The notes beneath the pieces are model-generated. The model searched no databases and had not been told where the DNA came from. It saw nothing but the letters and a program-made list of their open reading frames with translations. Made by a program: the position numbers and the translations under genes. Source: CAJXVA01 sp963761755 (GTDB lineage: Bacteria > Myxococcota_A > Polyangia > Nannocystales > Nannocystaceae). From it: 64,000 bases of DNA. The stretch is taken from the NCBI GenBank assembly GCA_963761755.1, contig CAVXIC010000027.1, positions 1-64,000 of the forward strand, given 5' to 3'. Positions 34,607 through 43,053 of the stretch are shown here, piece by piece (position 1 is the stretch's first letter; every line of letters begins with the position of its first letter).

Positions 34607-36964
34607 ATGACCCGGCGCGCATCGACCGACCCATCCCTGGAACCGCTCACGGAGACGCCCGAGCTTTGCGCCCTGACGCCCCTGCTGTACGTCGCCTGGG
34701 CCGACGGAGCCCTGGGGTCGGACCAACTGGAGCAGATCCGAGAGGTCTCGAAGCGTCGGTTCGGGGCGGAGACCTGCGCGCCCTTGCAGCCGTGGCTCGA
34801 CCCCGACGCGCCCCCGAGTTCGACCGCGTTGATGCAGCTGTATCGCTTCGTTCGCGAACACGTCTCTCAGCTGTCGGCCGAGGAGCGGGGCGACTTGGTG
34901 GATCTGGGTGGCCGGATCGCAGAGGCGGTCGCGCCCGAGGGCGACGTGGGTGCGTCAGCCCTCGCGCTGCGGGAGATCGAAGCGATCCTCGGTGTCAAAG
35001 GTTCGGAGACCGCGCGCTACTACTTCGAGGTGAGGCCGCCGACTCGGCAGCACTTCGAAGAGGTGGTGCCCCCGTTCTCGATCGCGGAGCTGCGTCGCGT
35101 GCTCGATGGAGAACATCGAGCCTTGTGGGACCAGGTGCGCGCCATGGTTGCCGAGCCTTCGTTTGCCATCGAACCGGGTCTGTCGACGCAAGTCCATCGT
35201 GAACGCGTACGGACGTGGCTGCTCGATCTCGCCGAGCGTGGCGTCGGACGGCTGAGCTTTGCCGAGGACCACGGAGGTGTCGGCGACCGCGGCGGGTTCA
35301 TGAAGTTCTTCGAGGCTCTGGGGATCCACGACCTGAGCTTGGTGGTGAAGATGGGGGTTCAGTTCGGGCTCTTTGGGGGTGCCATCTCCAACCTCGGGAC
35401 CGACGAGCAGTGCAAGGCCTATCTGCCCGACGTCGCCAGCGGAAAGCTCTTGGGTGGATTTGCGATGACCGAGCTGGGGCATGGCTCCAACGTCCGCGAT
35501 CTGGAGACCGTGGCGCGGTACGACGCGGGGCGCGGCGTGTTCGTACTGCACACGCCCTCGATCTCGGCGCGCAAGGAATGGATCGGAAACGCCGCCGTCG
35601 ACGGGCGAGCGATGGTGGTCTTCGCTCAGCTCGAAGTGGATGACGAGCGCAAGGGAGTCCACGCGTTCTACGTCGACGTTCGCGACGAGAACGGACGCGT
35701 GGCGCCGGGATGTCACATCGAAGACTGCGGTGACAAGATGGGGCTCGCTGGCGTCGACAACGGCCGGCTATGGTTCGATCATGTCGAGGTTCCCCGCGGG
35801 CAGCTGCTGGGACGGTACGGAGAGGTCGACGCCGAGGGCGGCTACCACAGCCCCATCGCCGACGACGCGCGCCGCTTTTTCACGATGTTGGGCACGCTGG
35901 TCGCCGGCCGGATCAGCGTCGCCGCGGCAGCCATCTCCGCATCCAAGGTCGCGCTGGCCAGCGCCGTGCGCTACGGGGCACTTCGGCGGCAGTTTGGTCC
36001 GGCCGGTCGAGCCGAGATCCCGATCATCGAGCACCGGGCGCTCCAGCAGAGGCTGATGCCGCAGGTCGCGGCAACGTACGCGTTCCACTTCGCCGTGGAA
36101 GACCTTCAGCAGGCGTACCAGAGCCACCCCGAGGGCGGCGACTCGCGGGCTCTCGAAGCGCGGGCGGCCGGCCTCAAGGCGCTGGCGACCTGGCACGGCA
36201 TCGAGTCCGTGCAGGCAGCGCGGGAGTGCTGCGGCGGCATGGGGTTCTTGACGGTCAACCGGATCTGCCAGATTCGACGCGACATCGACGTGTTTGCCAC
36301 CTTCGAGGGCGACAACACGGTGCTGCTGCAGTTGATGGCCCGGGCCCTGTTGGGAGGCTTCGCCAAGCGCCTTGGCGACGACCTGCTCGCGACGGTGGTC
36401 TCCGAGATCGGCCGCCGCGCTCGAGAGGCGCTCATCGAGCAGAACCCGGTCGCACAGCGGCGGGTGGATGGCGAACATCTTCTCGACGCCGATTTTCACC
36501 GGGAGGCCTTCGCCTTTCGCAGTCACAACCTGCTGGTCTCCGCCGCTCGCCGCTTCAAGAAGCGGACCGACGAGGGACTCGATCCGTTCGTCGCGTTCGG
36601 TGAGATTCAAGACCACTGCGTCGCCCTCGCGCGCGCACACACCGAGCAGCAGGTGCTCGAGAGCTTCACGGCTGCTTGTGCCCGGGCCAGCGACCCCGAC
36701 GTCGCCGCGGCGCTGGAAAGCCTGCGGGCGCTGTGGGGCGTGTGGCGTCTTCGCGAGGACGTCGGGTGGTTCCTGGAGAACGACTACGTCAGCCCCAAGA
36801 AGGCCCGCGCAATTCGAAAGACGTTCGGGGACCAGTGCGCCGCGGTGCGCAAACACGCGGTCGCGCTCGTGAACGCGTTCGGAGTCCCCAACGAGGCGCT
36901 CGGCCCCATCGCGTTCGAGGGCTACACGCAACACGCAGGCCTCGCGCGCCGCGAGCCTGCGTGA
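34607..36964 (+). CDS. Acyl-CoA oxidase/dehydrogenase with N-terminal TerB-like domain
   Basis: The 785-residue protein starts with a ~100-residue helical domain (TPLLYVAWADGALGSDQLEQ IREVSKRRF) resembling TerB. An acyl-CoA dehydrogenase/oxidase-like part follows, with N-terminal helices from ~115, FAMTELGHGSNVRDLE (FAD-binding region, ~284-300), QFGPAG, and CCGGMGFLTVNR before FATFEGDNTVL, where Glu567 is the likely catalytic base of the peroxisomal ACOX type. It would oxidise acyl-CoA to enoyl-CoA with FAD, giving H2O2 if an oxidase. The TerB fusion is unusual to my knowledge. It stands between two unrelated genes. Confidence 0.84.
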   Translation: MTRRASTDPSLEPLTETPELCALTPLLYVAWADGALGSDQLEQIREVSKRRFGAETCAPLQPWLDPDAPPSSTALMQLYRFVREHVSQLSAEERGDLVDLGGRIAEAVAPEGDVGASALALREIEAILGVKGSETARYYFEVRPPTRQHFEEVVPPFSIAELRRVLDGEHRALWDQVRAMVAEPSFAIEPGLSTQVHRERVRTWLLDLAERGVGRLSFAEDHGGVGDRGGFMKFFEALGIHDLSLVVKMGVQFGLFGGAISNLGTDEQCKAYLPDVASGKLLGGFAMTELGHGSNVRDLETVARYDAGRGVFVLHTPSISARKEWIGNAAVDGRAMVVFAQLEVDDERKGVHAFYVDVRDENGRVAPGCHIEDCGDKMGLAGVDNGRLWFDHVEVPRGQLLGRYGEVDAEGGYHSPIADDARRFFTMLGTLVAGRISVAAAAISASKVALASAVRYGALRRQFGPAGRAEIPIIEHRALQQRLMPQVAATYAFHFAVEDLQQAYQSHPEGGDSRALEARAAGLKALATWHGIESVQAARECCGGMGFLTVNRICQIRRDIDVFATFEGDNTVLLQLMARALLGGFAKRLGDDLLATVVSEIGRRAREALIEQNPVAQRRVDGEHLLDADFHREAFAFRSHNLLVSAARRFKKRTDEGLDPFVAFGEIQDHCVALARAHTEQQVLESFTAACARASDPDVAAALESLRALWGVWRLREDVGWFLENDYVSPKKARAIRKTFGDQCAAVRKHAVALVNAFGVPNEALGPIAFEGYTQHAGLARREPA

Positions 36965-36989
36965 TCTCCCGTGTGGGCGAGTGCCAGCG

Positions 36990-37541
36990 ATGCATCCGTC
37001 GTGGCATGCTTGCCGGACCGTGCGCACCGTCGACGAGCTCGAACGCCTTTGGAAGGCATCCGCGGCCCCGGCCGCAACCCGGGGCCCGGTGCAGCTGTTG
37101 GTGGCCAGGCTCGGGGGAGGCAAGCACCGCGAGCTCGAACGCGCGGAGCTGTCGTCCGAATGCGGTCTGCGGGGGGATCGGTGGATCCACGGCGCCAACG
37201 CAGAGCTTGGTCGACAGCTCACCCTCATGAACGCCACGGTCGCTGCGCTGGTCTGCGACGGCCTGCCGCTGCACCTCCCCGGCGACAACGTCTTGGTCGA
37301 CCTCGACCTGAGCGAGGACACCACGCCGGTGGGCACCCGCATTCGTCTCGGGACCTCGCTGATCGAGGTCACCGACAAGCCGCACTTGGGATGCAAGAAG
37401 TTCCAGGCGCGTTTCGGCGACGGCGCCATGCGCTGGGTCAACGCGGTGAGTGGGCGCGTCCGCCGGCTGCGGGGCGTAAACGCGCGAGTGATCGAAGATG
37501 GCGAGGTCGCGGTGGGTGACCTGGCCGAACGTCTGCCCTGA
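36990..37541 (+). CDS. MOSC domain protein
   Basis: The 183-residue protein shows a MOSC-type beta-barrel: RGPVQLLVARLGGGKHREL, GLRGDRWI and a conserved Cys in KPHLGCKKFQARFG, the predicted sulphur-carrier residue. MOSC proteins move sulphur to molybdenum cofactor enzymes or act on reactive substrates; the exact role here is unknown. ATG 36990 is chosen over GTG 36981. It follows the acyl-CoA oxidase gene by 25 bp on the same strand, so a shared transcript is likely. Confidence 0.82.
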   Translation: MHPSWHACRTVRTVDELERLWKASAAPAATRGPVQLLVARLGGGKHRELERAELSSECGLRGDRWIHGANAELGRQLTLMNATVAALVCDGLPLHLPGDNVLVDLDLSEDTTPVGTRIRLGTSLIEVTDKPHLGCKKFQARFGDGAMRWVNAVSGRVRRLRGVNARVIEDGEVAVGDLAERLP

Positions 37542-37603
37542 GGACGCCAACTTCGTCACGATGTCCGCGGCTCGGCGCTTCGCGGTCGGGTATCCTCGCA
37601 TCG

Positions 37604-38614
37604 ATGCGGATCGTTTTGCTCACCGCCGTGGGGCTGTCTCTGCTCGCCTGCGGCTCCGATGGTTCACAGGGCATGCGCGGGTCGGGGACGGGGGGCGGGG
37701 TCACGATCGGCGATGACAGCGACGGCAGCGGCCCTGGAACGGAGTCGACCTCGGGCAGCCCGTCGACGACCAGCCCGGCCAGCACCTCGGGTGCCGACAC
37801 CACCGCCGGGACCACGCGCGTCGACGCGAGCACCGGCGGCGGGCCCACCTTCGACGTGGGCGACGGCGAGACGGGCGAGAGGTCTTGTGTCCCTGTGGCG
37901 GACGAGGAGCAGACCTGCGATGGCGTCGACGACGACTGCAACGGGTTCATCGACGACATCGACGAGGGCGGAGACGGAATCTGCGACTGCCTTGCGATTG
38001 CGATCGTCGGCACATCGGGAGGCCTCGCCTCGTCGCAGTTTCAGCAGTGGCTGATCGACCGAGGCAGCAGCGCCGACCGCATAGACCCCGCGCTCGTCGA
38101 CGCTGCCGTGCTGGCCGACTACGACGTGGTGATCCTCGACCAGCTCACCCGCGAGTACACCGGAGCCGAAGCGGCGGCGTTCGACACCTGGGTCAGCGCC
38201 GGTGGTGGGCTCATGTCGATGACCGGACACACCGCCAGCCCGGTCAGCGCCCAGCAGTGGCCGAACACGATCTTGGGTCCGATGGGGCTGGAGTATCAGG
38301 GGCCGCTGCTCGATGGGCCCGTCAGCGACTTCGAGCTGCACCCGATCTCCGTCGGACTCACCTCGGTCACGTTCCTGGGCGGGTTCGAGGTGGTCGCCGC
38401 CAACCCGGCCGCGAACGACGTGGTCGGACGACTGCCCGGCGGCCAAGCTGCGGGCGTGGCCCAAGAGCGGGCGCTGGGGAAGGTCTTCGTATGGGGGGAC
38501 GAGTGGATCGAGTACGACTCCGAGTGGGCGTCACTGCCCGAGATCGCCCAGCTGTGGGTGAACATCTTCGAGTGGATCACGCCCGTCAGCCTCTGCACGC
38601 CACCGCCGGGCTGA
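37604..38614 (+). CDS. Lipoprotein with MopE-like motif and ThuA-like region
   Basis: The 336-residue protein has a leader MRIVLLTAVGLSLLAC and a Gly/Ser/Thr linker. A calcium-type CDGVDDDCNGFIDDIDEG motif follows, of the kind found in MopE/thrombospondin-like proteins. An alpha/beta C-terminal domain (ADYDVVILDQLTREY, ASFDTWVSAGGGLMSMTG) resembles ThuA/glutamine-amidotransferase-like folds. It is likely a surface protein binding metal or carbohydrate. It is followed after 40 bp by a beta-helix lipoprotein on the same strand. Confidence 0.72.
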   Translation: MRIVLLTAVGLSLLACGSDGSQGMRGSGTGGGVTIGDDSDGSGPGTESTSGSPSTTSPASTSGADTTAGTTRVDASTGGGPTFDVGDGETGERSCVPVADEEQTCDGVDDDCNGFIDDIDEGGDGICDCLAIAIVGTSGGLASSQFQQWLIDRGSSADRIDPALVDAAVLADYDVVILDQLTREYTGAEAAAFDTWVSAGGGLMSMTGHTASPVSAQQWPNTILGPMGLEYQGPLLDGPVSDFELHPISVGLTSVTFLGGFEVVAANPAANDVVGRLPGGQAAGVAQERALGKVFVWGDEWIEYDSEWASLPEIAQLWVNIFEWITPVSLCTPPPG

Positions 38615-38654
38615 GCCCTCCTGCGTTCGCGTCGACCGCGGTATCGTCGATGCG

Positions 38655-40220
38655 ATGATTACCAGGCGCACCGCGTTGGCGGCCTCTTTCTTGCTCGGTT
38701 GTGGGGCTGGCGGCGCTGGCGGCGACGGATCGGAGGCGGGTGGGTCGTCCGACCCGCCCCCTCCCCTGACGGCTTCGTGCGAGGCCCCGGCGGCGCCCTC
38801 GCTCTCCGCTCCGACGCAGGTCGCGACCGCAGATGAGCTTCGAGCGGCGGTCGCGGCGGGCGGTGAGGTTCGGTTGACCGCCGACATCACGGCCGACGCT
38901 CCGCTGAACTCCACGCGCCCGGTCGTCATCGACGGAGCGGGACACACCATCAGCGGCGGAGGCTCGACGCACCTCTTCGTCGCCGAGGATGCCGACCTCA
39001 CGCTCATGAACATGACCCTACGCGACGCTGTGAACCGGGTGCCGGACGACGAGCACTTCAGTCGCCGCAGCGGAGCGGCGGTGATGATGCGCGGCAACGG
39101 GCAGGGCACGCTCTGTATCTTCGAGGTCACCTTCGAGAACAACCGCATCGGCGATACGGGGCCCGGCGACCTTCGCGGCGGCGCGCTGTATGCGTTCGCC
39201 GTACCGGACGTCGTGATCGTGGACTCGGTGTTCACGAACAACGAAGGCAGCAACGGCGGCGCCATCGGGGGCTTGGGCAGCAGCTTCACGATCGTGAATA
39301 CGGCGTTCACGGACAACCGAACCACTGGCCGAGGTGGCAGCGGGACCCTCGAGGGTCGAGGCGGCGCAGTTTCTCTGGATGCGCTGTCACAGAACGGGAA
39401 GACCGCCTACCTGCAGGTGTGCGGCTCGTTCTTCGAGAACAACCGGGCCAAACATGCCGGCGGCGCGATCTCCTTGGTGACCCACCAGTGGCAGGGCGCC
39501 ACCGTGGTCGTCGATCAGACCACCTTTCGCGGCAACAGCACCGACGACACCTCGGGGGGCAGCGGCGGCGCGATCTACCTGCTCGACGATGAGAACTACC
39601 CGCGCGAGCGGGACGCCAACCGTGCGCTCATCTCTCGGAGCACCTTCGAGGGCAACGAAACGCTCGGTGGCGGCGGGGGGCTGTGGTTCCTGACCGAGTC
39701 GGGCCGGCTCGAGCTCCACAACGACACGTTCGTCGGGAACCGCACCACGGCCAGCATGGGGATGGGCGGCGCGGTGGCGTTGGTCGGTGGGCCCACCGAA
39801 ATCACGCACTGCACCTTCGCCGAAAACCACGCGCAGTTTCACGGAGGCGGCGTCCAGGCGGCCAAGGACGCGCAGGTCATCGTCACCAACTCGTTGTTCG
39901 TCGACAACACCTCCGATCGTGACGGAGGCTGGGCGTGGTTTCACGCCAACCGCGAGCTGATCGACGGCGGAGGCAACATGCAGTGGCTCGACCCTTCACT
40001 CGAGATCGACGTCAACTCCAACGAACTCGTCGTGGCCGGGGCCCGCGTTGCCGATCCGCAGATTATGTCTCTGGAGGACAATGGCGGCCCGACCCCGACC
40101 ATGGCCCTTCCCGCGGGGAGTCCGGCGGTGGATGCGGGGCTCGGACGTCCGCTGTCCGAGGATCAGCGTGGCGAATCCCGTCGCGATGCCGTGGATGTCG
40201 GCGCCTACGAGCTGCAGTGA
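38655..40220 (+). CDS. Beta-helix lipoprotein with choice-of-anchor Q-type end
   Basis: The 521-residue protein has a twin-Arg-containing leader MITRRTALAASFLLGC (lipoprotein and possibly Tat). A parallel right-handed beta-helix follows with many Asn/Gly repeats (FVAEDADLTLMNMTLRDA, GGAIGGLGSSFTIVNTAF, GNRTTASMGMGGAVALVG). It ends SPAVDAGLGRPLSEDQRG ... DVGAYELQ, the choice-of-anchor Q pattern. Such proteins are often surface adhesins or polysaccharide-acting enzymes; no catalytic residues can be seen. It converges with the SpoIID-SLH gene. Confidence 0.82.
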   Translation: MITRRTALAASFLLGCGAGGAGGDGSEAGGSSDPPPPLTASCEAPAAPSLSAPTQVATADELRAAVAAGGEVRLTADITADAPLNSTRPVVIDGAGHTISGGGSTHLFVAEDADLTLMNMTLRDAVNRVPDDEHFSRRSGAAVMMRGNGQGTLCIFEVTFENNRIGDTGPGDLRGGALYAFAVPDVVIVDSVFTNNEGSNGGAIGGLGSSFTIVNTAFTDNRTTGRGGSGTLEGRGGAVSLDALSQNGKTAYLQVCGSFFENNRAKHAGGAISLVTHQWQGATVVVDQTTFRGNSTDDTSGGSGGAIYLLDDENYPRERDANRALISRSTFEGNETLGGGGGLWFLTESGRLELHNDTFVGNRTTASMGMGGAVALVGGPTEITHCTFAENHAQFHGGGVQAAKDAQVIVTNSLFVDNTSDRDGGWAWFHANRELIDGGGNMQWLDPSLEIDVNSNELVVAGARVADPQIMSLEDNGGPTPTMALPAGSPAVDAGLGRPLSEDQRGESRRDAVDVGAYELQ

Positions 40221-40260
40221 GGTGCTTGCACGGCGCACGATGCCGCGCACACACGGTTGG

Positions 40261-41508
40261 TCACAGCTCGTACATGGCCGCCAGCAGCACGGCGGCCTCG
40301 GCCCGAGTGATCGCTGCGCTGGGACAGTAGCGCAGGGGGTTCGTCGCGCAGGCGCTCACCGCAGAGATGTCGAGCGCCGCCTCGATCCGTCCGTACGCCC
40401 AGTGCGAGGTCGAGACGTCGTTGAACGTTCCGATCGATGGGTACGCCGGCGCAAGCGAGGCAGCACGGCCCACGAAGGTCGGCGCGGCGGCGCGGCTGAT
40501 CGTTCCTTGCGGGCAGAACTGGCCGCCGCCACAACCCGAGATGATACCCAGGGCGCTGACTTCTTGGACCGACGCGCGTGCCCAGTGGCTGGGCGGAACG
40601 TCGCTGAAGGTGGGGCCGGAGGTGGTGTTCACCTCGTTGAGGTGCGCGATGGCCCACGCCAGCTCGGCGCGGGTGAAGGGCTGGTCAGGACAGAAGAGTC
40701 CGGCCGCGCACCCGTACAAGGCGCCTGCGTCGCGAAGGGCTTCGGCGGCCGCGTGTCCGGGGTGTGACGGCGGCAGGTCGTCGTAGCTGCAGTCGCTGCA
40801 CGAGGTGGAGACGCAGCTCCCCTGCGCTTGCAGGATCTCGATGTCCTCTCCGTAGTAGGCCTGGAGAATGTCGACGTGGTCGTAGCCCAAGGCGTTCTCG
40901 AGGCAGCGCGCGCCCCATTGCGACATGCAGCCTCGGTTCTGCCCATAGCCGTAGTCGCCGACGTCGTGCACGAACCCCAGGGGCGTTTGTTCGACGCCAA
41001 CCCCTTGCTCGCCCTCGTTGTAGGTGACCCATTTCTCGGTCCCGACCGCCTCGTTCCCGACGCAGCTGGGCGCTGCGGTTTGGGAATCGCCGGCGACGTA
41101 GAATCCGTAGGTCAAGAAGCCGCTGTGGCTGAGGTATTGACCGCGCGTGGCTTCCACCGCAGCCACCGCCTCGGCGGACGGGGGGTGGTTGCACGTATAG
41201 ACCTGGCACGCCTGGCTGTCGCAGATCGACCCATAGGTGGCCATCGCGTAGTAGGCCACGGACCTCGCGGCGATCGCCTGCGCCCGGAGTGCCTCTGGGC
41301 CCGCCCCGCCGTTCTCACACGTCACCACGCGCGGAAGGTAGTCGTCTTCCATGGAGACGGTCCCGACGCCATCGACCACGACGTCGCAGTACGCCGCCGT
41401 GAAGGCCACCACCTCACGGAGCTCGTCTCCGGGGAGCTCCGATGCATCGCTGCCGCAGCCGAGCAGGGTGGAATACAGCACGAGGCTGGCTCGAGAGGTC
41501 TTCGCCAT
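40261..41508 (-). CDS. SpoIID/LytB lipoprotein with C-terminal SLH repeats
   Basis: The 415-residue protein has a leader with lipobox at Cys18 (STLLGC). A SpoIID/LytB-like domain follows (EALRAQAIAARSVAYYAM, GYGQNRGCMSQWGARC). The C-terminal ~150 residues form three S-layer-homology-like repeats (FSDVPPSHWARASVQEVSAL, FNDVSTSHWAYGRIEAAL, ITRAEAAVLLAAM). SpoIID is a peptidoglycan lytic transglycosylase in sporulating Firmicutes; SLH domains bind cell-wall polymers. The combination in a lipoprotein is unusual. ATG 41508 is used. It diverges from the HhH lipoprotein through a 274-bp leader region. Confidence 0.82.
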   Translation of the reverse strand: MAKTSRASLVLYSTLLGCGSDASELPGDELREVVAFTAAYCDVVVDGVGTVSMEDDYLPRVVTCENGGAGPEALRAQAIAARSVAYYAMATYGSICDSQACQVYTCNHPPSAEAVAAVEATRGQYLSHSGFLTYGFYVAGDSQTAAPSCVGNEAVGTEKWVTYNEGEQGVGVEQTPLGFVHDVGDYGYGQNRGCMSQWGARCLENALGYDHVDILQAYYGEDIEILQAQGSCVSTSCSDCSYDDLPPSHPGHAAAEALRDAGALYGCAAGLFCPDQPFTRAELAWAIAHLNEVNTTSGPTFSDVPPSHWARASVQEVSALGIISGCGGGQFCPQGTISRAAAPTFVGRAASLAPAYPSIGTFNDVSTSHWAYGRIEAALDISAVSACATNPLRYCPSAAITRAEAAVLLAAMYEL

Positions 41509-41782
41509 GGCTCTGATGAACACGGCCCAAGTCTGCGCTGGGATCGGTGCGTGGAGGGGGTCTACGTGGCGATATTTGCAGGATGAGTCCGCAAACATCG
41601 TCGGGCTGGATACCGTCGGCGCAAACCGCTGGCGCGAAACCTGCGTGAACCTGCCGCAAGGTGCGACGTCGCTGCCGTGGGTCTGCGCGTCGGCGTTGAC
41701 TTACGGAGGCTTCACGGTCCTCGGCTTGCGCGACCACGGACCCCTGCGTACAACTGAAAACCAATTTCATTTGCGAAGTCTG
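41509..41782. promoter_or_regulatory. 274-bp divergent leader region, possible structured RNA
   Basis: It lies between the SpoIID-SLH gene and the HhH lipoprotein. It contains an imperfect hairpin (TTTGCAGGA-TGAG-TCCGCAAA, 41575-41595), GCGCAAACC and CGCGAAACC repeats near 41620-41640, and TTGACT near 41698. I cannot assign a known riboswitch class. The region has no convincing ORF. Confidence 0.35.
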
Positions 41783-42283
41783 ATGAGCCTCCATCGAACC
41801 ACCCTCCTCGCCCTCTTCGTCGTCGTCGCGGCTTGTGACGATGCCAGCGACGCCAAGCCCTCCGAAAACGGGAAAGCCCGGCCCACTGCGGCCGCGCAGG
41901 CGCCCGAGAACCGCGTGAACCTCAACACCGCCCACGAGGAGGACTTCAAGAAGATTCCCGGCGTGGGCGAGAAGATGGCCCACGAGTTCGACGAGTACCG
42001 GCCCTACGCCTCGATCACGCAATTTCGCAAAGAGATGGGCAAGTACGTCGACGAGGCGACCGTCGCGGGCTACGAGGCGCACGTGTTCGTGCCGGTCGCG
42101 TTCAACGACTGCGACGCCGCGACCCTGCAGCAGATCCCGGGCGTCGACGCCGCGGCCGCCCAGACGCTGATCGCCGGGCGACCCTACGATGGAGACGTCG
42201 CCTTCTTGACGAAGGTCGGCGAGGTCGGGGGCGAAGCGGCGGAAACCGCAGCGATGGATCTCATCGTCAAGGAAGGCGAGTGA
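41783..42283 (+). CDS. Lipoprotein with ComEA-like helix-hairpin-helix motifs
   Basis: The 166-residue product has a lipobox at Cys18 (LFVVVAAC), a short linker and two helix-hairpin-helix-like units (NLNTAHEEDFKKIPGVGEKM and DAATLQQIPGVDAAAAQTLI). HhH motifs bind DNA non-specifically, as in ComEA of DNA-uptake systems. Anchored in the outer membrane or periplasm, this one could bind DNA; that is inference. Its stop overlaps the GTG of the next gene by 4 bp (GTGA). Confidence 0.78.
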   Translation: MSLHRTTLLALFVVVAACDDASDAKPSENGKARPTAAAQAPENRVNLNTAHEEDFKKIPGVGEKMAHEFDEYRPYASITQFRKEMGKYVDEATVAGYEAHVFVPVAFNDCDAATLQQIPGVDAAAAQTLIAGRPYDGDVAFLTKVGEVGGEAAETAAMDLIVKEGE

Positions 42284-42720
42284 AGGGGCCAGCGCTCGAA
42301 GCCCGGCTTCGCAGCGCCCTGCGAGTGGGCGCGGCTGTCGTCTTCGTGATGACCCCCCTCGAGCTGGTCTTCACCGAGCACGTCGAGTCCACCCTCCAGC
42401 TGTTTCCGTTCGTCGCCGCCGGGCTCGGGCTGGTCGCGCTGGTCGTGTTGCGTGCACGCGGCGTTTGGGCGTCGCGGCTGGCGGCCACCATGCTGGTGCT
42501 CGTGTGCCTCATTGGCGTGCTCGGAATGTGGGAGCACTTCGAGCACAACCTCGCCTTCGAGCGGGAGATCCACCCCAACCGCGCGGTGGGGGAGGCCGTG
42601 CGCGGCGCGTTCTTCGGAGCCGGCCCCGCGCTCGCGCCCGGCATCCTGATGCTGGGCGCCGGCCTCGCGTGGGCGAGCGCTCTTGGTGGCTTTGCGCCAC
42701 GCCGGTCGAGCGCGAACTGA
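42280..42720 (+). CDS. Integral membrane protein coupled to the HhH lipoprotein
   Basis: The GTG at 42280 overlaps the preceding stop by 4 bp. The 146-residue product has three to four transmembrane helices (ALRVGAAVVFVMTPLELVF, PFVAAGLGLVALVVLR, LAATMLVLVCLIGVLGMW, ALAPGILMLGAGLAWASAL) and a charged loop between the third and fourth. No family is recognised. Tight coupling suggests a shared role with the HhH lipoprotein. Confidence 0.72.
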   Translation: MKGPALEARLRSALRVGAAVVFVMTPLELVFTEHVESTLQLFPFVAAGLGLVALVVLRARGVWASRLAATMLVLVCLIGVLGMWEHFEHNLAFEREIHPNRAVGEAVRGAFFGAGPALAPGILMLGAGLAWASALGGFAPRRSSAN

Positions 42721-42762
42721 ATGCGGCTCTCGACACCAGCGGGCACGGTGGAATTCTAGTTG

Positions 42763-42791
42763 TTGACTTTGATTTTCAAAATCGTCAATAT
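42763..42791 (+). promoter_or_regulatory. AT-rich palindrome with promoter-like boxes before a short leader
   Basis: TTGACT (42763-42768), a 17-bp spacer and a weak -10-like CAATAT (42786-42791) lie just upstream of ATG 42799. The region forms an inverted repeat, TTGAC-TTT-GATTTT-C-AAAATC-GTCAA (42763-42787). If the promoter is real the transcript would be nearly leaderless. This is inference from spacing; the AT-rich segment stands out from the surrounding GC. Confidence 0.35.
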
Positions 42792-42798
42792 GTGACGC

Positions 42799-43053
42799 AT
42801 GAGCGACGGAACCCACCCCATGTCCCACGGAGCCAAGGCGGTCGTCGCCCAGAGCCCAATTCTCACCATCGAGGTATGTGGGTGCGGGGTCATGCATTTG
42901 CACTTCGGACCCCTCTCGATGCGATTCACCGAGGAGGGCCTCGAGTCCATTCGACGCACGATCTCCGAGGCGCTGGTTCGCCATTCGACGAGAGCCGCCG
43001 AGACCGTCATGCCTCTGTTCTCGCCTCGAGGAGCGGCTCGTGGCGAGGCTTGA
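42799..43053 (+). CDS. Small protein with CxCG motif, 84 aa
   Basis: The product includes SPILTIEVCGCGVMHLHFGP and FTEEGLESIRRTISEAL, a pattern of a strand with a CxC pair before HLHFG, seen in short myxobacterial proteins. There is no signal peptide. Its stop lies inside the next gene's start (14-bp overlap), so the two are co-translated. A later Met (42820) could be the true start. Its function is unknown. Confidence 0.6.
   Translation: MSDGTHPMSHGAKAVVAQSPILTIEVCGCGVMHLHFGPLSMRFTEEGLESIRRTISEALVRHSTRAAETVMPLFSPRGAARGEA

Noticed and set aside
35768..37441. Long reverse frame opposite the acyl-CoA oxidase and MOSC genes
   Set aside because: Its composition mirrors the third-codon GC bias of the opposite gene; no domain or start signal is visible.
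41571..41640. Hammerhead-ribozyme-like GATGAGTCC ... GAAAC pattern
   Set aside because: The core CTGATGA is not present and the helices do not fit; kept only as a general structured-leader note.
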